Counted from the first letter of the stretch, positions 42,719-51,594 are shown. The stretch: DNA of 55,310 nt from Anaerofustis stercorihominis (GCF_005844425.1 NZ_SPHL01000006.1:21340-76649); one strand, 5' to 3'. Translations and numbers: made by a program. Notes: generated by a model from the sequence alone, not told the origin.

Positions 42719-43825
42719 ATGTTAAATAAAATTTTATTGAAAATTAAAAGTGAATTTATACTTTTTGTATCTTTTATAGTTGCTTTAATATCGGTTTTTT
42801 TTGTTCCAATTTCAAAAGATTATGTTTCTTATATTGATTTTAAAGTGCTTGCGGTTTTATTTTCACTAATGATTGTAATAGACGGACTTCAAAAGCATGG
42901 ATTTTTTACTTCTTTTGCTCAAAGGATATTATACGGAAAAAAACGTCTTAGATTATTATATTTAATTCTTGTTTTGCTTCCATTTATAAGCTCTATGTTT
43001 ATAACAAACGATGTAGCTCTTATAACGTTTGTTCCTTTTTGTGTTTTAATACTTAAAATGATAAATAAACAAGAGTATTTAATATGGACCATAGTAAATC
43101 AAACTATTGCAGCTAATCTTGGAAGTATGGCAACTCCTATAGGAAATCCTCAAAATCTATATTTATACGGTAAATTTTCCTTGAGTTTTGGAGGGCTTGT
43201 TTCTATTATTTATCCTTATGTGCTACTTAGTTTAATATATTTTTTACTAAGCTGTCTATATATAAAAGATGAAGTAATAAGTGTAAAATTTGATAAATAC
43301 TTTACTTTTGACATAAAGCAGACTGCTATTTTTATAATGTTGTTTTTAATATGTCTTTTATCAGTTTTTAATATATTGGATTATAAGATACTTTTGGTTA
43401 TTATTGTTTTAGCCATACTGATATTTGATAAAAAGCTTTTAAGATATGCAGACTATTCACTGATTTTAACATTTGTATGTTTTTTTGTATTTGCAGGGAA
43501 TATAAGCAGAATTCCTCAAATTAATGATTTTATATCTTTACTTATGGAAAAAAATGCTCTTATTACTTCGATAATTACAAGTCAGATAATAAGTAATGTA
43601 CCATCAGCACTTTTGCTTTCTGTATTTACAAATAATTACCATGCTTTAATTTTAGGGTGTAATATTGGAGGTCTTGGAACGTTAATTGCTTCTCTTGCAA
43701 GTTTGATTTCCTTTAAGATATATTTAAAATCAGAAAAAGTGGAAGCAAAGAAATATATTATAACATTTACTATTCTTAATGTTATTTTACTTGTTTTATT
43801 TACAATAATTGCACTTGTTTTATGA
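42719..43825 (+). CDS. SLC13/ArsB-type anion permease, 368 aa
   Basis: A membrane protein of nine to eleven helices of the ion-transporter superfamily that includes SLC13, CitM and ArsB permeases. Visible are the family motif FISSMFITNDVALITFVPFCVLIL (residues 86-109), with the helix-break ITND, and a later helix pair containing SNVPSALLLS. At 368 aa it is shorter than most members (about 420-470). The ribosome site is GAGGG. It stands alone with its own terminator. Substrate is unknown: arsenite, citrate and dicarboxylates are all seen in the family, and there is no ars gene beside it. Confidence 0.85.
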   Translation: MLNKILLKIKSEFILFVSFIVALISVFFVPISKDYVSYIDFKVLAVLFSLMIVIDGLQKHGFFTSFAQRILYGKKRLRLLYLILVLLPFISSMFITNDVALITFVPFCVLILKMINKQEYLIWTIVNQTIAANLGSMATPIGNPQNLYLYGKFSLSFGGLVSIIYPYVLLSLIYFLLSCLYIKDEVISVKFDKYFTFDIKQTAIFIMLFLICLLSVFNILDYKILLVIIVLAILIFDKKLLRYADYSLILTFVCFFVFAGNISRIPQINDFISLLMEKNALITSIITSQIISNVPSALLLSVFTNNYHALILGCNIGGLGTLIASLASLISFKIYLKSEKVEAKKYIITFTILNVILLVLFTIIALVL

Positions 43826-43845
43826 TATAATTATTAATCTTATAT

Positions 43846-43884
43846 AAAAAAAGAATAAATAATGTTATATTTATTCTTTTTATT
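43846..43884 (+). terminator. Terminator of the anion-permease gene
   Basis: AAAAAGAATAAATA and TATTTATTCTTTTT form a 14-base-pair stem over an ATGT loop, ending in a T-run. Confidence 0.82.
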
Positions 43885-43951
43885 TATTAAAAAGTGGAAC
43901 TTTTTAGTAAATTAGTTTATAATAATTTAAAAATTTACATAGGAGTCATGT

Positions 43952-44527
43952 ATGGATAATATAATTGATTCAATAATAATGTTTATAGATAATTTGGCGC
44001 TTCCAATATCCTTAAATACGATATTATCAAATCATATTATACCTATTATAAGTAATGTTTTGGTTATGGGATTTATATGGATTGTAGCAAGTATATTCTT
44101 ATATTTTTATACAAGAGATAAAAGAGTTTCTATTTTAATCATTATCGGGCTTTTCCTTTGCTCTATAGTGGGCAATGAAGTTATGAAACCTGTTTTATTT
44201 CATTTTAGAGAATTTTTAAGTACAAACGGTGTTGGAATATATCTGCCTGAAATTGGAAGATATACTTTTCCTTCTGGATATATAATGATGTGCGCAAGCA
44301 GTACCGTTTTGATTTATTATACTAATAAACAGTTTGGTTTATATGCACTTTGTATTACCGGCTTGGTTGCATTTTTAAGACTTTATATAATCACAACTTA
44401 TCCAGTTGATTTCTTTATAGGTCTTGGGCTTGGAATAATGATAGGAGCATTCCTTGTTTTATTCTTAATGAAAAAGAAAAAAGAGTATGAAGAAATTGAA
44501 GATTTAAGTGATAAATTTCACTTTTAA
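43952..44527 (+). CDS. PAP2-fold membrane protein lacking catalytic histidines
   Basis: A 191-aa protein with about five membrane helices and the PAP2/lipid phosphatase layout. Motif 1 K-x6-R is partly kept (Lys79, Arg86, but Glu instead of Pro next). Motif 2 should be PSGH but reads PSGY (107-110), and motif 3 should be SR-x5-H-x3-D but reads LR-x5-T-x3-D (Arg143, Thr149, Asp153). Both catalytic His residues, including the nucleophile, are replaced, so ordinary phosphatase activity is unlikely. It has an AGGAG site. The frame is intact, suggesting selection for a non-catalytic or altered role. Confidence 0.85.
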   Translation: MDNIIDSIIMFIDNLALPISLNTILSNHIIPIISNVLVMGFIWIVASIFLYFYTRDKRVSILIIIGLFLCSIVGNEVMKPVLFHFREFLSTNGVGIYLPEIGRYTFPSGYIMMCASSTVLIYYTNKQFGLYALCITGLVAFLRLYIITTYPVDFFIGLGLGIMIGAFLVLFLMKKKKEYEEIEDLSDKFHF

Positions 44528-44566
44528 ATTATGTAAAAAAAAAATTAAAAAAATATAAAAATAGTA

Positions 44567-44596
44567 TTGACAAGATATATATGGTTATACTATAAT
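44567..44596 (+). promoter_or_regulatory. Promoter of the tRNA cluster
   Basis: TTGACA (44567-44572) and TATAAT (44591-44596), 18 bases apart; consensus boxes about 13 bases before the first tRNA. Confidence 0.8.
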
Positions 44597-44608
44597 ATAT
44601 CGTGCTGA

Positions 44609-44684
44609 CGCGGGGTGGAGCAGTTGGCAGCTCGTCGGGCTCATAACCCGGAGGTCGCAGGTTCAAGTCCTGTCCCCGCAACCA
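44609..44684 (+). tRNA. tRNA-fMet (initiator, CAT)
   Basis: Cloverleaf with the initiator marks: unpaired C1 and A72 (CGCGGGG with CCCCGCA), three G-C pairs in the anticodon stem (GGG / CCC), and loop CTCATAA with anticodon CAT. T-arm GCAGG-TTCAAGT-CCTGT. CCA is encoded. Confidence 0.95.
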
Positions 44685-44696
44685 AAAAGTAAATAT

Positions 44697-44773
44697 GGCG
44701 GGATAGCTCAGTTGGCTAGAGCACACGGTTCATACCCGTGGTGTCGTAGGTTCAAATCCTATTCCCGCTACCA
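44697..44773 (+). tRNA. tRNA-Met (elongator, CAT)
   Basis: Acceptor GGCGGGA with TCCCGCT (G1-U72 as in Bacillus elongator tRNA-Met), D-arm AGCTCAGTTGGCTAGAGC, anticodon stem CACGG/CCGTG with loop TTCATAC (CAT). T-arm GTAGG-TTCAAAT-CCTAT, encoded CCA. The body resembles elongator Met rather than tRNA-Ile(CAT). Confidence 0.92.
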
Positions 44774-44780
44774 TATATAT

Positions 44781-44855
44781 GGCCCCTTGGTCAAGCGGTT
44801 AAGACGTCGCCCTTTCACGGCGAAAACAGGAGTTCGATTCTCCTAGGGGTCACCA
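44781..44855 (+). tRNA. tRNA-Glu (TTC)
   Basis: Acceptor GGCCCCT with AGGGGTC, anticodon stem TCGCC/GGCGA with loop CTTTCAC (anticodon TTC), T-arm CAGGA-GTTCGAT-TCTCCT region, discriminator A and encoded CCA. Third tRNA of one transcript with fMet and Met. Confidence 0.95.
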
Positions 44856-44866
44856 ATTTGAGATAT

Positions 44867-44890
44867 AACTACCGTAACGGTAGTTTTTTT
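44867..44890 (+). terminator. Terminator of the tRNA cluster
   Basis: AACTACCGT and ACGGTAGTT form a tight hairpin followed by a T-run, 11 bases after the tRNA-Glu CCA. The next stretch (44891-45091) shows no gene. Confidence 0.92.
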
Positions 44891-45091
44891 ATTTATATAG
44901 TTTAATAATAGGGTGTATGTAAATAGTAAGTTTAGAAGTTTTTATTTTATACAAAATTTTTTATTTTTTCTAATCTCCATTCTATATAAGTATGACTATT
45001 AAAATAAAAAGTATAGTATAGACTTTAATCATAAATTTGAGAAAAAAATAAGAATAGTAAAGATATATGAAAGTTTTAAATAAAATACTTT

Positions 45092-45124
45092 GGTATTAAA
45101 AAGCATCCTTAAAGGATGCTTTTA
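45092..45124 (-). terminator. Terminator of the orphan IIC gene
   Basis: AAAAGCATCCTT and AAGGATGCTTTT pair with a very short loop; on the minus strand a T-run follows. Confidence 0.85.
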
Positions 45125-45131
45125 ATTTTTA

Positions 45132-46496
45132 TTATTTTTCGTTTTTAACTTGTCTTCTGATTCTAATACCGTTTGCGATTGCACATGCTAAGCTGACAAC
45201 TGAGAAAATTGCGATTGCGCCAAATCCTCTGAACCATTCTGAAATTTTAACAAGTATAAAGTTAAGAGGTGTTGAAGCATTTGAAATACAACTAACCAAG
45301 CTGAAGCCTTCCGGAAGTTGATAAGATGCACTTATTGCAGCTTGTGTAAATACCGGTGCAATTGCGGTTGAAAGAAGTACACCGATTGCCATCATTGATA
45401 TTGCAATAAGTAAACTTCTAAATGCATTTTCGTTACACATTGGAACAATTAATGCCATTATGTAAGGTGCAGAGCTTAGGTCTGTAAAAGGCAAGAATTG
45501 ATTTCCAGGTACGATTAATGCAAGTAAAATAATTACAGGAGTTAAGATTAGTGCTGTTGCTATGGTTGTAGGATTACCAAGGGCCACTGCGGCATCCATA
45601 CCGATATATATTTTACTTCTATTTTTGAATTTTTTGTTTATTATAACTTGTGCTCTTTCTGAAATTGGTGTTAATGCTTCACCAAAGTATTTTGCCATTG
45701 CAGGAATTAAAACAAGTGTAGCTCCAAGAGTTATGGCAATTAATAAATATTTATCGTATGCTTTTATTCCATAAGCAAGGATACCTATGATAAGTCCGAT
45801 TACAAATCCTACAATTAAAGGATCTCCAAGTACCCCAAGTTTTTCTTCCATCTTCTTTGCATTGATGTCTATTTTGTTAAGTCCAGGAATTTTATCGATA
45901 ATTTTATCAACTACAAAAGAAATACTTGCAAGGACTACCGTCATTGTATGAGGGAAACTTATTCCTTCCATTTTAGTAACTCTTGCTATTCTCTCTGCCG
46001 TTAAGTCCGCAAGAACTAAGGCAATTACAAACTCACATACTGCGGCAAGAAGTCCTAGAGGAACTGATGATGTCACAATTGCAACCAGCGAACCTGTAAA
46101 AGCAAGCTGCCAGAAATTCCAAATATCAATGTCCGCTGTTTGTGTTAAGTTAAGTACAAGCATAACAACATTTACAAGCAAGCATACAGGTATTATTATC
46201 GCTCCTACCTGTGTTGAAAATGCAATTTGAGCAGCAGTCGGCCAGCCAACATCAAGTATATTTAGATTTAAATTTAGATTTTCAACCATTTGTTGTGCTG
46301 CCGGACCGATAGTGTTACCAAGTAGATTGATTACAAGGTTTATTCCTATAAATGCAACCCCTATGGTAAGTCCTGATTTTAAGGCTTTGCCAAAGCCTGT
46401 GCCGATACAAAGGGCAATAACGAAAATGATAATAGGCATCATAACGCTTGCGCCCAAGTTTGATAAGATATCAAAAAAACCTACAATATAATCCAT
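45132..46496 (-). CDS. PTS galactitol-type IIC component, orphan
   Basis: A permease of 454 aa, with about ten membrane segments and the same family features as the operon copy at 29312 (SGLTIGVAFIGINLVINLL, DVGWPTAAQIAFSTQ, GMDAAVALGNPTTIA). It is longer at the C-terminus, ending in a basic tail (RIRRQVKNEK). It has GGGAGG before ATG and a strong promoter. No IIA, IIB, regulator or catabolic gene is next to it, so it must borrow IIB and IIA from elsewhere, or act without PTS phosphorylation. Substrate unknown. Confidence 0.92.
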   Translation of the reverse strand: MDYIVGFFDILSNLGASVMMPIIIFVIALCIGTGFGKALKSGLTIGVAFIGINLVINLLGNTIGPAAQQMVENLNLNLNILDVGWPTAAQIAFSTQVGAIIIPVCLLVNVVMLVLNLTQTADIDIWNFWQLAFTGSLVAIVTSSVPLGLLAAVCEFVIALVLADLTAERIARVTKMEGISFPHTMTVVLASISFVVDKIIDKIPGLNKIDINAKKMEEKLGVLGDPLIVGFVIGLIIGILAYGIKAYDKYLLIAITLGATLVLIPAMAKYFGEALTPISERAQVIINKKFKNRSKIYIGMDAAVALGNPTTIATALILTPVIILLALIVPGNQFLPFTDLSSAPYIMALIVPMCNENAFRSLLIAISMMAIGVLLSTAIAPVFTQAAISASYQLPEGFSLVSCISNASTPLNFILVKISEWFRGFGAIAIFSVVSLACAIANGIRIRRQVKNEK

Positions 46497-46531
46497 GATG
46501 TATCCTCCCTAAAACGTAATAACTTAAATAA

Positions 46532-46560
46532 ATTATATAACTTTTTTTATATACAGTCAA
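46532..46560 (-). promoter_or_regulatory. Promoter of the orphan IIC gene
   Basis: On the minus strand TTGACT (46560-46555) and TATAAT (46537-46532) are separated by 17 bases, about 35 bases before the start codon. Confidence 0.7.
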
Positions 46561-46716
46561 AGAAAACATAATTATTTTTATTTATAGTTATTTGATAATT
46601 GTCATTACTTTTTTAGTGATGATTTTTATATGGATAAATAATCTTTTATATATTGTAGTAAAAGGATAAAATTTATTTGTAAAATATTAAATATATATTA
46701 AAAAAATGCTCTTTGC

Positions 46717-46745
46717 TTGTGATTTATCTGTCAAAAGATTATAAT
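46717..46745 (+). promoter_or_regulatory. Promoter of the PPC/DUF296 gene
   Basis: TTGTGA (46717-46722) and TATAAT (46740-46745) with a 17-base spacer, 37 bases before ATG 46783. The rest of the 46561-46716 spacer shows no feature. Confidence 0.55.
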
Positions 46746-46782
46746 GAATTTAAATAAATATTTTGTCTGAGGGGGCAATTAT

Positions 46783-47205
46783 ATGGAATTTAGAAAATTT
46801 AAAGATAAGTATATTATAAGACTTAACAAAGGAGATGAAGTAATATCTTCAATTACCGATTTATGCAGAAAAGAAAATATCAAACTTGGTAACTTTGTTG
46901 GTCTTGGGGCGGCAAATAAAGTAAGTATAGGACTTTATGATACTGAGCAGAAAGTTTATCATAGGACTTCATATGAAGAAGCTATGGAAATTACTTCACT
47001 TATAGGGAATATTTCAACTTTTGATGATGAAGTATATCTTCATGTTCATATAACACTTTGCAATAAAGATATGCAGGTGTTTGGCGGACACTTAAATGAA
47101 TGTTATATTTCTGCAACCAGTGAAATTACTTTAAATATAATTGAAGGAAAAGTTGAAAGAGAATATGATGAAGATACGGGACTTAATTTATATAAATTTT
47201 TATAA
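46783..47205 (+). CDS. PPC-domain (DUF296) DNA-binding-like protein, 140 aa
   Basis: A single plants-and-prokaryotes-conserved domain. Seen: LNKGDEVISSITDLCRKENI, the core NFVGLGAANKVSIGLYD, and the metal-type histidines in VYLHVHITL and VFGGHLNECYI (HxH plus H), near residues 87-106. The usual fold is a trimer; bacterial members are often annotated as DNA-binding, with little biochemistry. GAGGGGG site and its own promoter. It is monocistronic. Role unknown. Confidence 0.9.
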   Translation: MEFRKFKDKYIIRLNKGDEVISSITDLCRKENIKLGNFVGLGAANKVSIGLYDTEQKVYHRTSYEEAMEITSLIGNISTFDDEVYLHVHITLCNKDMQVFGGHLNECYISATSEITLNIIEGKVEREYDEDTGLNLYKFL

Positions 47206-47238
47206 TCATAAAGGAGTACATTGTACTCCTTTATGATT
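47205..47238. terminator. Bidirectional terminator between the PPC and MerR genes
   Basis: A sixteen-base arm, ATCATAAAGGAGTACA, pairs with its complement across a one-base centre, giving a very long stem between converging genes. Confidence 0.92.
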
Positions 47239-47956
47239 TTTGGTCATCGTAAATTTCTGCAAAATATCCATTATATCCACATTTACTGCATGTAAGTTTT
47301 CTGGTTTTGGGTGTATGTTTTGAAAATATAAATGTTTTTAATGCAGGTTTAAATATATGTTGACATTTTGAACATATATATGCTGAATTTTTATAATATA
47401 TATTGGTTATGAAAATGCCGAGAAGCAATACTATAAACATTCCAAGAATAAAAGGAACCCAAATTCCTTTTGTAATTCCCAAAATTAAAGTGAACAATTC
47501 GATTATATCCATTACAATTCCGACAACCAGCATTTTTTTGTGAGTGTTTTTTATATTTTTTGTATTATTCATGATTTTTTCTATGTCATTTATAGAATTG
47601 ACGGGTATTGTATTTTTATTTTTTATACTGTCTTTTATTAAGTTTATTGTTTCTATCTTATTTTTTAGTTCTTTTTCTTCGTTTTTCAGATATTTAAGTT
47701 GTTCGTTCATAATCATAATAATTAAAGCTTCTTTTTCTTTGTCCTCTAGTATTTCTTTTATTTTTGAAAGAGACAGTCCGATACTTTTAAAAAGACATAT
47801 AAGGTTTAATGTTTTTATATCTTGTTCATTATATAATCTTCTTCCTCCTTCGCTAAAAGAAGAAGGTTTCAAAATGTTTTTCGTGTCATAATATTGAACA
47901 GTTCTGATAGAAACACCGCATATTTTTGCGATTTCCCCGGTAGTGTATGTTGACAT
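47231..47956 (-). CDS. MerR-family regulator with membrane segments and zinc ribbon, 241 aa
   Basis: N-terminal MerR HTH (YTTGEIAKICGVSIRTVQYYD, then EGGRRLYNEQDIKTL) and a coiled-coil (about 80-110), followed by two hydrophobic helices (about 143-190) and a C-terminal zinc ribbon with CSKCQ and CSKCG. It is therefore a membrane-attached regulator. I start at ATG 47956, which follows a perfect AAGGAGGTGAT; an upstream GTG lies within that site. Such MerR/zinc-ribbon membrane proteins occur in Firmicutes with unknown signals. Targets are not identified. Confidence 0.9.
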   Translation of the reverse strand: MSTYTTGEIAKICGVSIRTVQYYDTKNILKPSSFSEGGRRLYNEQDIKTLNLICLFKSIGLSLSKIKEILEDKEKEALIIMIMNEQLKYLKNEEKELKNKIETINLIKDSIKNKNTIPVNSINDIEKIMNNTKNIKNTHKKMLVVGIVMDIIELFTLILGITKGIWVPFILGMFIVLLLGIFITNIYYKNSAYICSKCQHIFKPALKTFIFSKHTPKTRKLTCSKCGYNGYFAEIYDDQKS

Positions 47957-48029
47957 AGATATCACCTCCTTATTGTCATATTACAATATTACCTTGCGTT
48001 ACAAGCAAGCATTTTTAATAAATATTTTA

Positions 48030-48077
48030 ATTAATTCAAAAAAGAATGATAAGGATGCATCCTTTACCATTCTTTTT
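48030..48077 (-). terminator. Terminator downstream of the opuC-type operon
   Basis: AAAAGAATG and CATTCTTTT close a hairpin that contains the palindrome AAGGATGCATCCTT, followed by T residues on the minus strand. It lies about 80 bases after the operon's last stop codon. Confidence 0.7.
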
Positions 48078-48158
48078 ATGGTCATAATTGTTTAAAATAA
48101 TCGTTTCCTTAATAATACATATATCTAGTCCGATATATATTTTCTGTTTGCTTTTGGG

Positions 48159-49715
48159 TTATTTAATCAGCCCGTTTTTTATAAGGAAATCATGAGCGAC
48201 ATCGCTCGATTTTTTTCCTTCTACATCGACTTGGTAATTTAATTCTATCATTACATCTTCATTTAAATATTTTCCCAGTTCTTTTAATATATTTTCGATT
48301 TGAGGATATTTTTCTTTAAGTTCTTTGCTTATTACGGGAACTGCATCATATCTTAAAAACGCACCTTTATCATCTTCAAGTACCACGAGATCGTATTTTT
48401 TTAATAAGCCATCGGTGGAGTATGCATCTATTACATCACAATCTTTGTTTTGGAGTGCAGTATATCTCGGAGAACCGTCTATTGGTGTTACTTCTTTAAA
48501 GTTCATATTATAAGTGTTGTTCAATGCTTTATAGCAGTCTTTTCTTTCCATGAAAGAAAGAGTCGGTGATAATACAAGGTTACTTGATACTTTCTCCAAG
48601 TCGCTGTATGTTTTTAAATTGTATTTTTCTGCGGTATCTCTTCTTACAGCTAAAGTATACGTATTGTTAAAGTTAAGTTCATCCAATACTTCCAATCCGT
48701 AATTTGATTTCATTTCTTTTTTGCATACATTCAATATTTCTTTGGTGTCTTTTGTATCATTGTGACCGAGCACGCTGCCGTAAATGGTTCCGGTATAATC
48801 GATATACATGTCTATGTCTCCGTTTTTTATTGCATCCAAAACTATACCGCTGGCTCCCAAGGAAAGAGATTGCTCTACTTGTATGTCCGTTCTGTCTTCA
48901 ATAAGGTCTTTTATCATATAGGATAGTATTTCCTGTTCCGTAAAATCCATTGAACCTATTTTAATGGTTTCCGCAGTACTGTTTTTTATTGTAAAAAAAC
49001 TTCCCGTAATCAATGCTAAACATGTAATGATTATTATAAAATTATCAAAATATTTCTTTATTTTACTTTGTGGATTTGAAAGTTTTAAGTTTTTAGGTAT
49101 TAATTTCCTTTCCAGTATGGAGAATAAATAATCTATGAATAATGCAAGCAGACATGCCGGTATGGCACCTGATAATATTTGTGCGTTGTTTACGGTTCTT
49201 ATTCCCGCATATACGAAATATCCCAGTCCTCCCGCTCCGATAAATGCGGCAAGGGTCATAAGTCCTACGGCGCTTACGGCACTTATTCTAACACCTGCCA
49301 ATATAACCGGAAGAGCCAAAGGCAATTCAACCTTATAAAGAACTTGGAACTTTGTAAGACCTATTCCTTTTGCTGCTTCCAAAGTATCCGGATTTACATT
49401 TTCGATTCCGGCATATGTATTTTTTACTATCGGAAGTAAAGAATATAATATTACCATTATAATTGCGGGTTTTGTTCCTATTCCTACAAAAGGGATTAAA
49501 AAGCCCAAAAGAGCCATTGATGGAATTGCCTGTATAATATTTGTAATTCCCATTATCGGTTTTTTTGCCGGTTTTACATAGGATATGAGGATGCCTAAAG
49601 GTACGCCTATGATAATTGATGCAATTATAGCCAAAAACGTAAGTTCTATATGTTCGGTAAATAAATCAAATATGGTCGAAGCGTTTGAAGAAAAATAATC
49701 TATAAAAGCTTTCAT
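48159..49715 (-). CDS. Osmoprotectant ABC transporter: permease fused to substrate-binding domain
   Basis: An OpuC/ProX-type fusion of 518 aa. Residues 1-215 are a five- to six-helix permease (LTFLAIIASIIIGVPLG, then the EAA loop VNPDTLEAAKGIGLTKFQVL). Residues ~250-518 are an extracytoplasmic QAT-type binding domain (IKIGSMDFTEQEILSYMIKDL), for glycine betaine, choline or carnitine. It starts directly after the ATPase stop (no gap), so the two are co-transcribed and probably coupled. It would import compatible solutes during osmotic stress. Confidence 0.93.
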   Translation of the reverse strand: MKAFIDYFSSNASTIFDLFTEHIELTFLAIIASIIIGVPLGILISYVKPAKKPIMGITNIIQAIPSMALLGFLIPFVGIGTKPAIIMVILYSLLPIVKNTYAGIENVNPDTLEAAKGIGLTKFQVLYKVELPLALPVILAGVRISAVSAVGLMTLAAFIGAGGLGYFVYAGIRTVNNAQILSGAIPACLLALFIDYLFSILERKLIPKNLKLSNPQSKIKKYFDNFIIIITCLALITGSFFTIKNSTAETIKIGSMDFTEQEILSYMIKDLIEDRTDIQVEQSLSLGASGIVLDAIKNGDIDMYIDYTGTIYGSVLGHNDTKDTKEILNVCKKEMKSNYGLEVLDELNFNNTYTLAVRRDTAEKYNLKTYSDLEKVSSNLVLSPTLSFMERKDCYKALNNTYNMNFKEVTPIDGSPRYTALQNKDCDVIDAYSTDGLLKKYDLVVLEDDKGAFLRYDAVPVISKELKEKYPQIENILKELGKYLNEDVMIELNYQVDVEGKKSSDVAHDFLIKNGLIK

Positions 49716-50864
49716 TTATTCGTCATCCTCGCTTTCGTCATATTTTTGTTTTAGTGTTGTAAAAAGAATACTTTTGGTAATGAGTCCCACAAGTTTGTTG
49801 TCTTCGTTTACAACGGGGATGGTATAAGTGTTGGTTTCGTCTGTTTTCTCTAGTACATCTAAAATAGATTCTTCCGGAGACACATATGTAAAATTTAGAT
49901 GATATTTTTCTTTGTGTCTTTTTAATACTTGCCCTACCGTTAAATTTTTGTTTCTTTCTTTTAATGCTCTTCTGGCATCCAACAGTCCGAGAAATTCTCT
50001 TTTTTTGTTTATTACTATTATGCTGTCTATCTTTTTATCTGCCATTATTGCTCCGGCTTTAAAGCATTGTAAATTATCATAACATGTAACCGGATTATCC
50101 ATCATAATATCTTTTGCCCTTATAAGTTCCGGAGATTCCCATATTCGTTTTTTTCCTATAAAATTATGTACAAAATCATTTGCCGGATGTTTTAATATTT
50201 CTTCCGGCGTATCATATTGTTGTATGCTTCCTTCGTTTATAATACATATTCTGTCAGCAAGTTTTATTGCTTCGGAAATATCATGAGTTACAAAAACGAT
50301 GGTATTTTTTACTTTTTCTTGTATTTCCAAAAGTTCATCTTGCAGATTTGTTCTCGTTATGGGGTCCAATGCGCTAAAAGGTTCGTCCATTAAAATAATA
50401 TCGGGGTCATTTGCGAATGCTCTTGCTATTCCTATTCTTTGTTGTTGACCTCCGCTCATTTGGGAAGGATATAAATCAAGATAATCATCTGCTTTGAGTC
50501 CTATCATTTCAAGAAGTTCATATGTTTTCTTCTTTATTTTTTCTTTATCCTTTTTTTGAAGTTTTGGTATAAGTTCTATGTTTTCTTTTACCGTCATATG
50601 AGGGAAAAGTCCCGTTTGTTGGATTACATAACCGATTTTTCTTCTAAGTTCTATATCGTTTATGTTTCTTATGTCTTCTCCGTTAATGAGTATTTTTCCG
50701 TTGCTCGGAGTTATAAGTTTATTTATCATTTTCAGTATTGTTGTTTTACCGCATCCGCTTAATCCTATGAGGCAAACAAATTCTCCGTCTTTTATCTCCA
50801 AAGAAATATTTTTTAGTATTTCTTTTTTCTTATAGTGTTTGGAGACATTTTCAAATTGTATCAT
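49716..50864 (-). CDS. Osmoprotectant ABC transporter ATP-binding protein with CBS domains
   Basis: The OpuCA/ProV-type ATPase, 382 aa. Walker A GLSGCGKTT (about 34-42), signature MSGGQQQRIGIARAF, Walker B ILMDEPFSALD and H-loop VTHD are intact. A tandem CBS pair follows (about 250-375), which in this family senses ionic strength or nucleotide. Start after AAGGAAG. It precedes the fused permease/binding gene. A GTTAC-N13-GTAAC repeat (50883-50905) lies upstream and might be a regulator site. Confidence 0.95.
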   Translation of the reverse strand: MIQFENVSKHYKKKEILKNISLEIKDGEFVCLIGLSGCGKTTILKMINKLITPSNGKILINGEDIRNINDIELRRKIGYVIQQTGLFPHMTVKENIELIPKLQKKDKEKIKKKTYELLEMIGLKADDYLDLYPSQMSGGQQQRIGIARAFANDPDIILMDEPFSALDPITRTNLQDELLEIQEKVKNTIVFVTHDISEAIKLADRICIINEGSIQQYDTPEEILKHPANDFVHNFIGKKRIWESPELIRAKDIMMDNPVTCYDNLQCFKAGAIMADKKIDSIIVINKKREFLGLLDARRALKERNKNLTVGQVLKRHKEKYHLNFTYVSPEESILDVLEKTDETNTYTIPVVNEDNKLVGLITKSILFTTLKQKYDESEDDE

Positions 50865-51016
50865 TTATTTTCTTCCTTTCTGTTACGTTTGTGATAAATG
50901 TAACTTATATAAAATATTGTCGCACTAAAATATTAAAATAAGCTTTAAATCCTTGTTTTTTTATATATTTTTAAAAATAAATTAAAAGAATGCGTCATAT
51001 CTTTTTATAAATAAAT

Positions 51017-51043
51017 ATCCCCTTTCATACATGAAAGGGGATA
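51017..51043 (-). terminator. Hairpin after the mazF-like gene
   Basis: TATCCCCTTTCAT and ATGAAAGGGGATA form a 13-base-pair stem four bases after the stop (minus strand). T content downstream is modest. Confidence 0.65.
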
Positions 51044-51046
51044 GAG

Positions 51047-51394
51047 TTATTGAAACATTCCAAAACTTATGGAAAGACCTTCGTTTACTTTATTCATTGT
51101 GTCCATATCCACATGACCTATTTTTTCTCTTAATCTTTGTTTGTCTATAGTTCTTATTTGCTCAAGTAATATTACGCTGTCTTTATTAAGTAAATCATTT
51201 TTAGCCGAAAGAGAGATATGAGTGGGAAGTTTTGCTTTGCTCATTGACGATGTAATTGCAGAAACAATAACGGTAGGGCTGTGTTTGTTTCCCATATCAT
51301 TTTGTATAACAAGAACAGGTCTTAAACCTCCTTGTTCGCTTCCCACTATAGGGCTTAAATCTGCGTAATATATATCTCCTCTTTTTATGTTCAT
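51047..51394 (-). CDS. MazF/PemK-family endoribonuclease toxin, no adjacent antitoxin
   Basis: A 115-aa MazF/NdoA-type mRNA interferase: [29 protein letters not shown] and IVSAITS with the conserved Arg and Thr/Ser expected in the catalytic surface. Length and start (GGAG before ATG) are typical. In many Firmicutes the toxin is preceded by a RHH antitoxin gene; here 51395-51594 holds no such frame and no terminator-isolated small gene. The antitoxin may be elsewhere. The gene looks intact. Confidence 0.92.
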   Translation of the reverse strand: MNIKRGDIYYADLSPIVGSEQGGLRPVLVIQNDMGNKHSPTVIVSAITSSMSKAKLPTHISLSAKNDLLNKDSVILLEQIRTIDKQRLREKIGHVDMDTMNKVNEGLSISFGMFQ

Positions 51395-51594
51395 TTGTTT
51401 TACTCCAGTTTATTTATATATTCTTTTGTTTTAATTCTTTATCCTCATATTTATAATATTTAAAAGAATCAAACTATGTTACTAATAAAATCTTTGCCGT
51501 TAATGAGATTTTTTATACCTAAAAATAAAATTTAAAGTCATATTTTTTATATAAAAAAATATATTTTAAAAGGAGTATATTTAGGAGGAATAAA

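Noticed and set aside
44529-44726. Minus-strand frame of 65 aa containing GYEPDELPTAPPR
   Set aside because: It is the reverse translation of the tRNA-fMet and tRNA-Met genes, a well-known false protein; no ribosome site.
47990-48012. CTTGCGTTACAAG near the MerR gene as a MerR operator
   Set aside because: A short palindrome is present but it does not sit in a 19-base-spaced promoter, the usual MerR arrangement; too weak to list.
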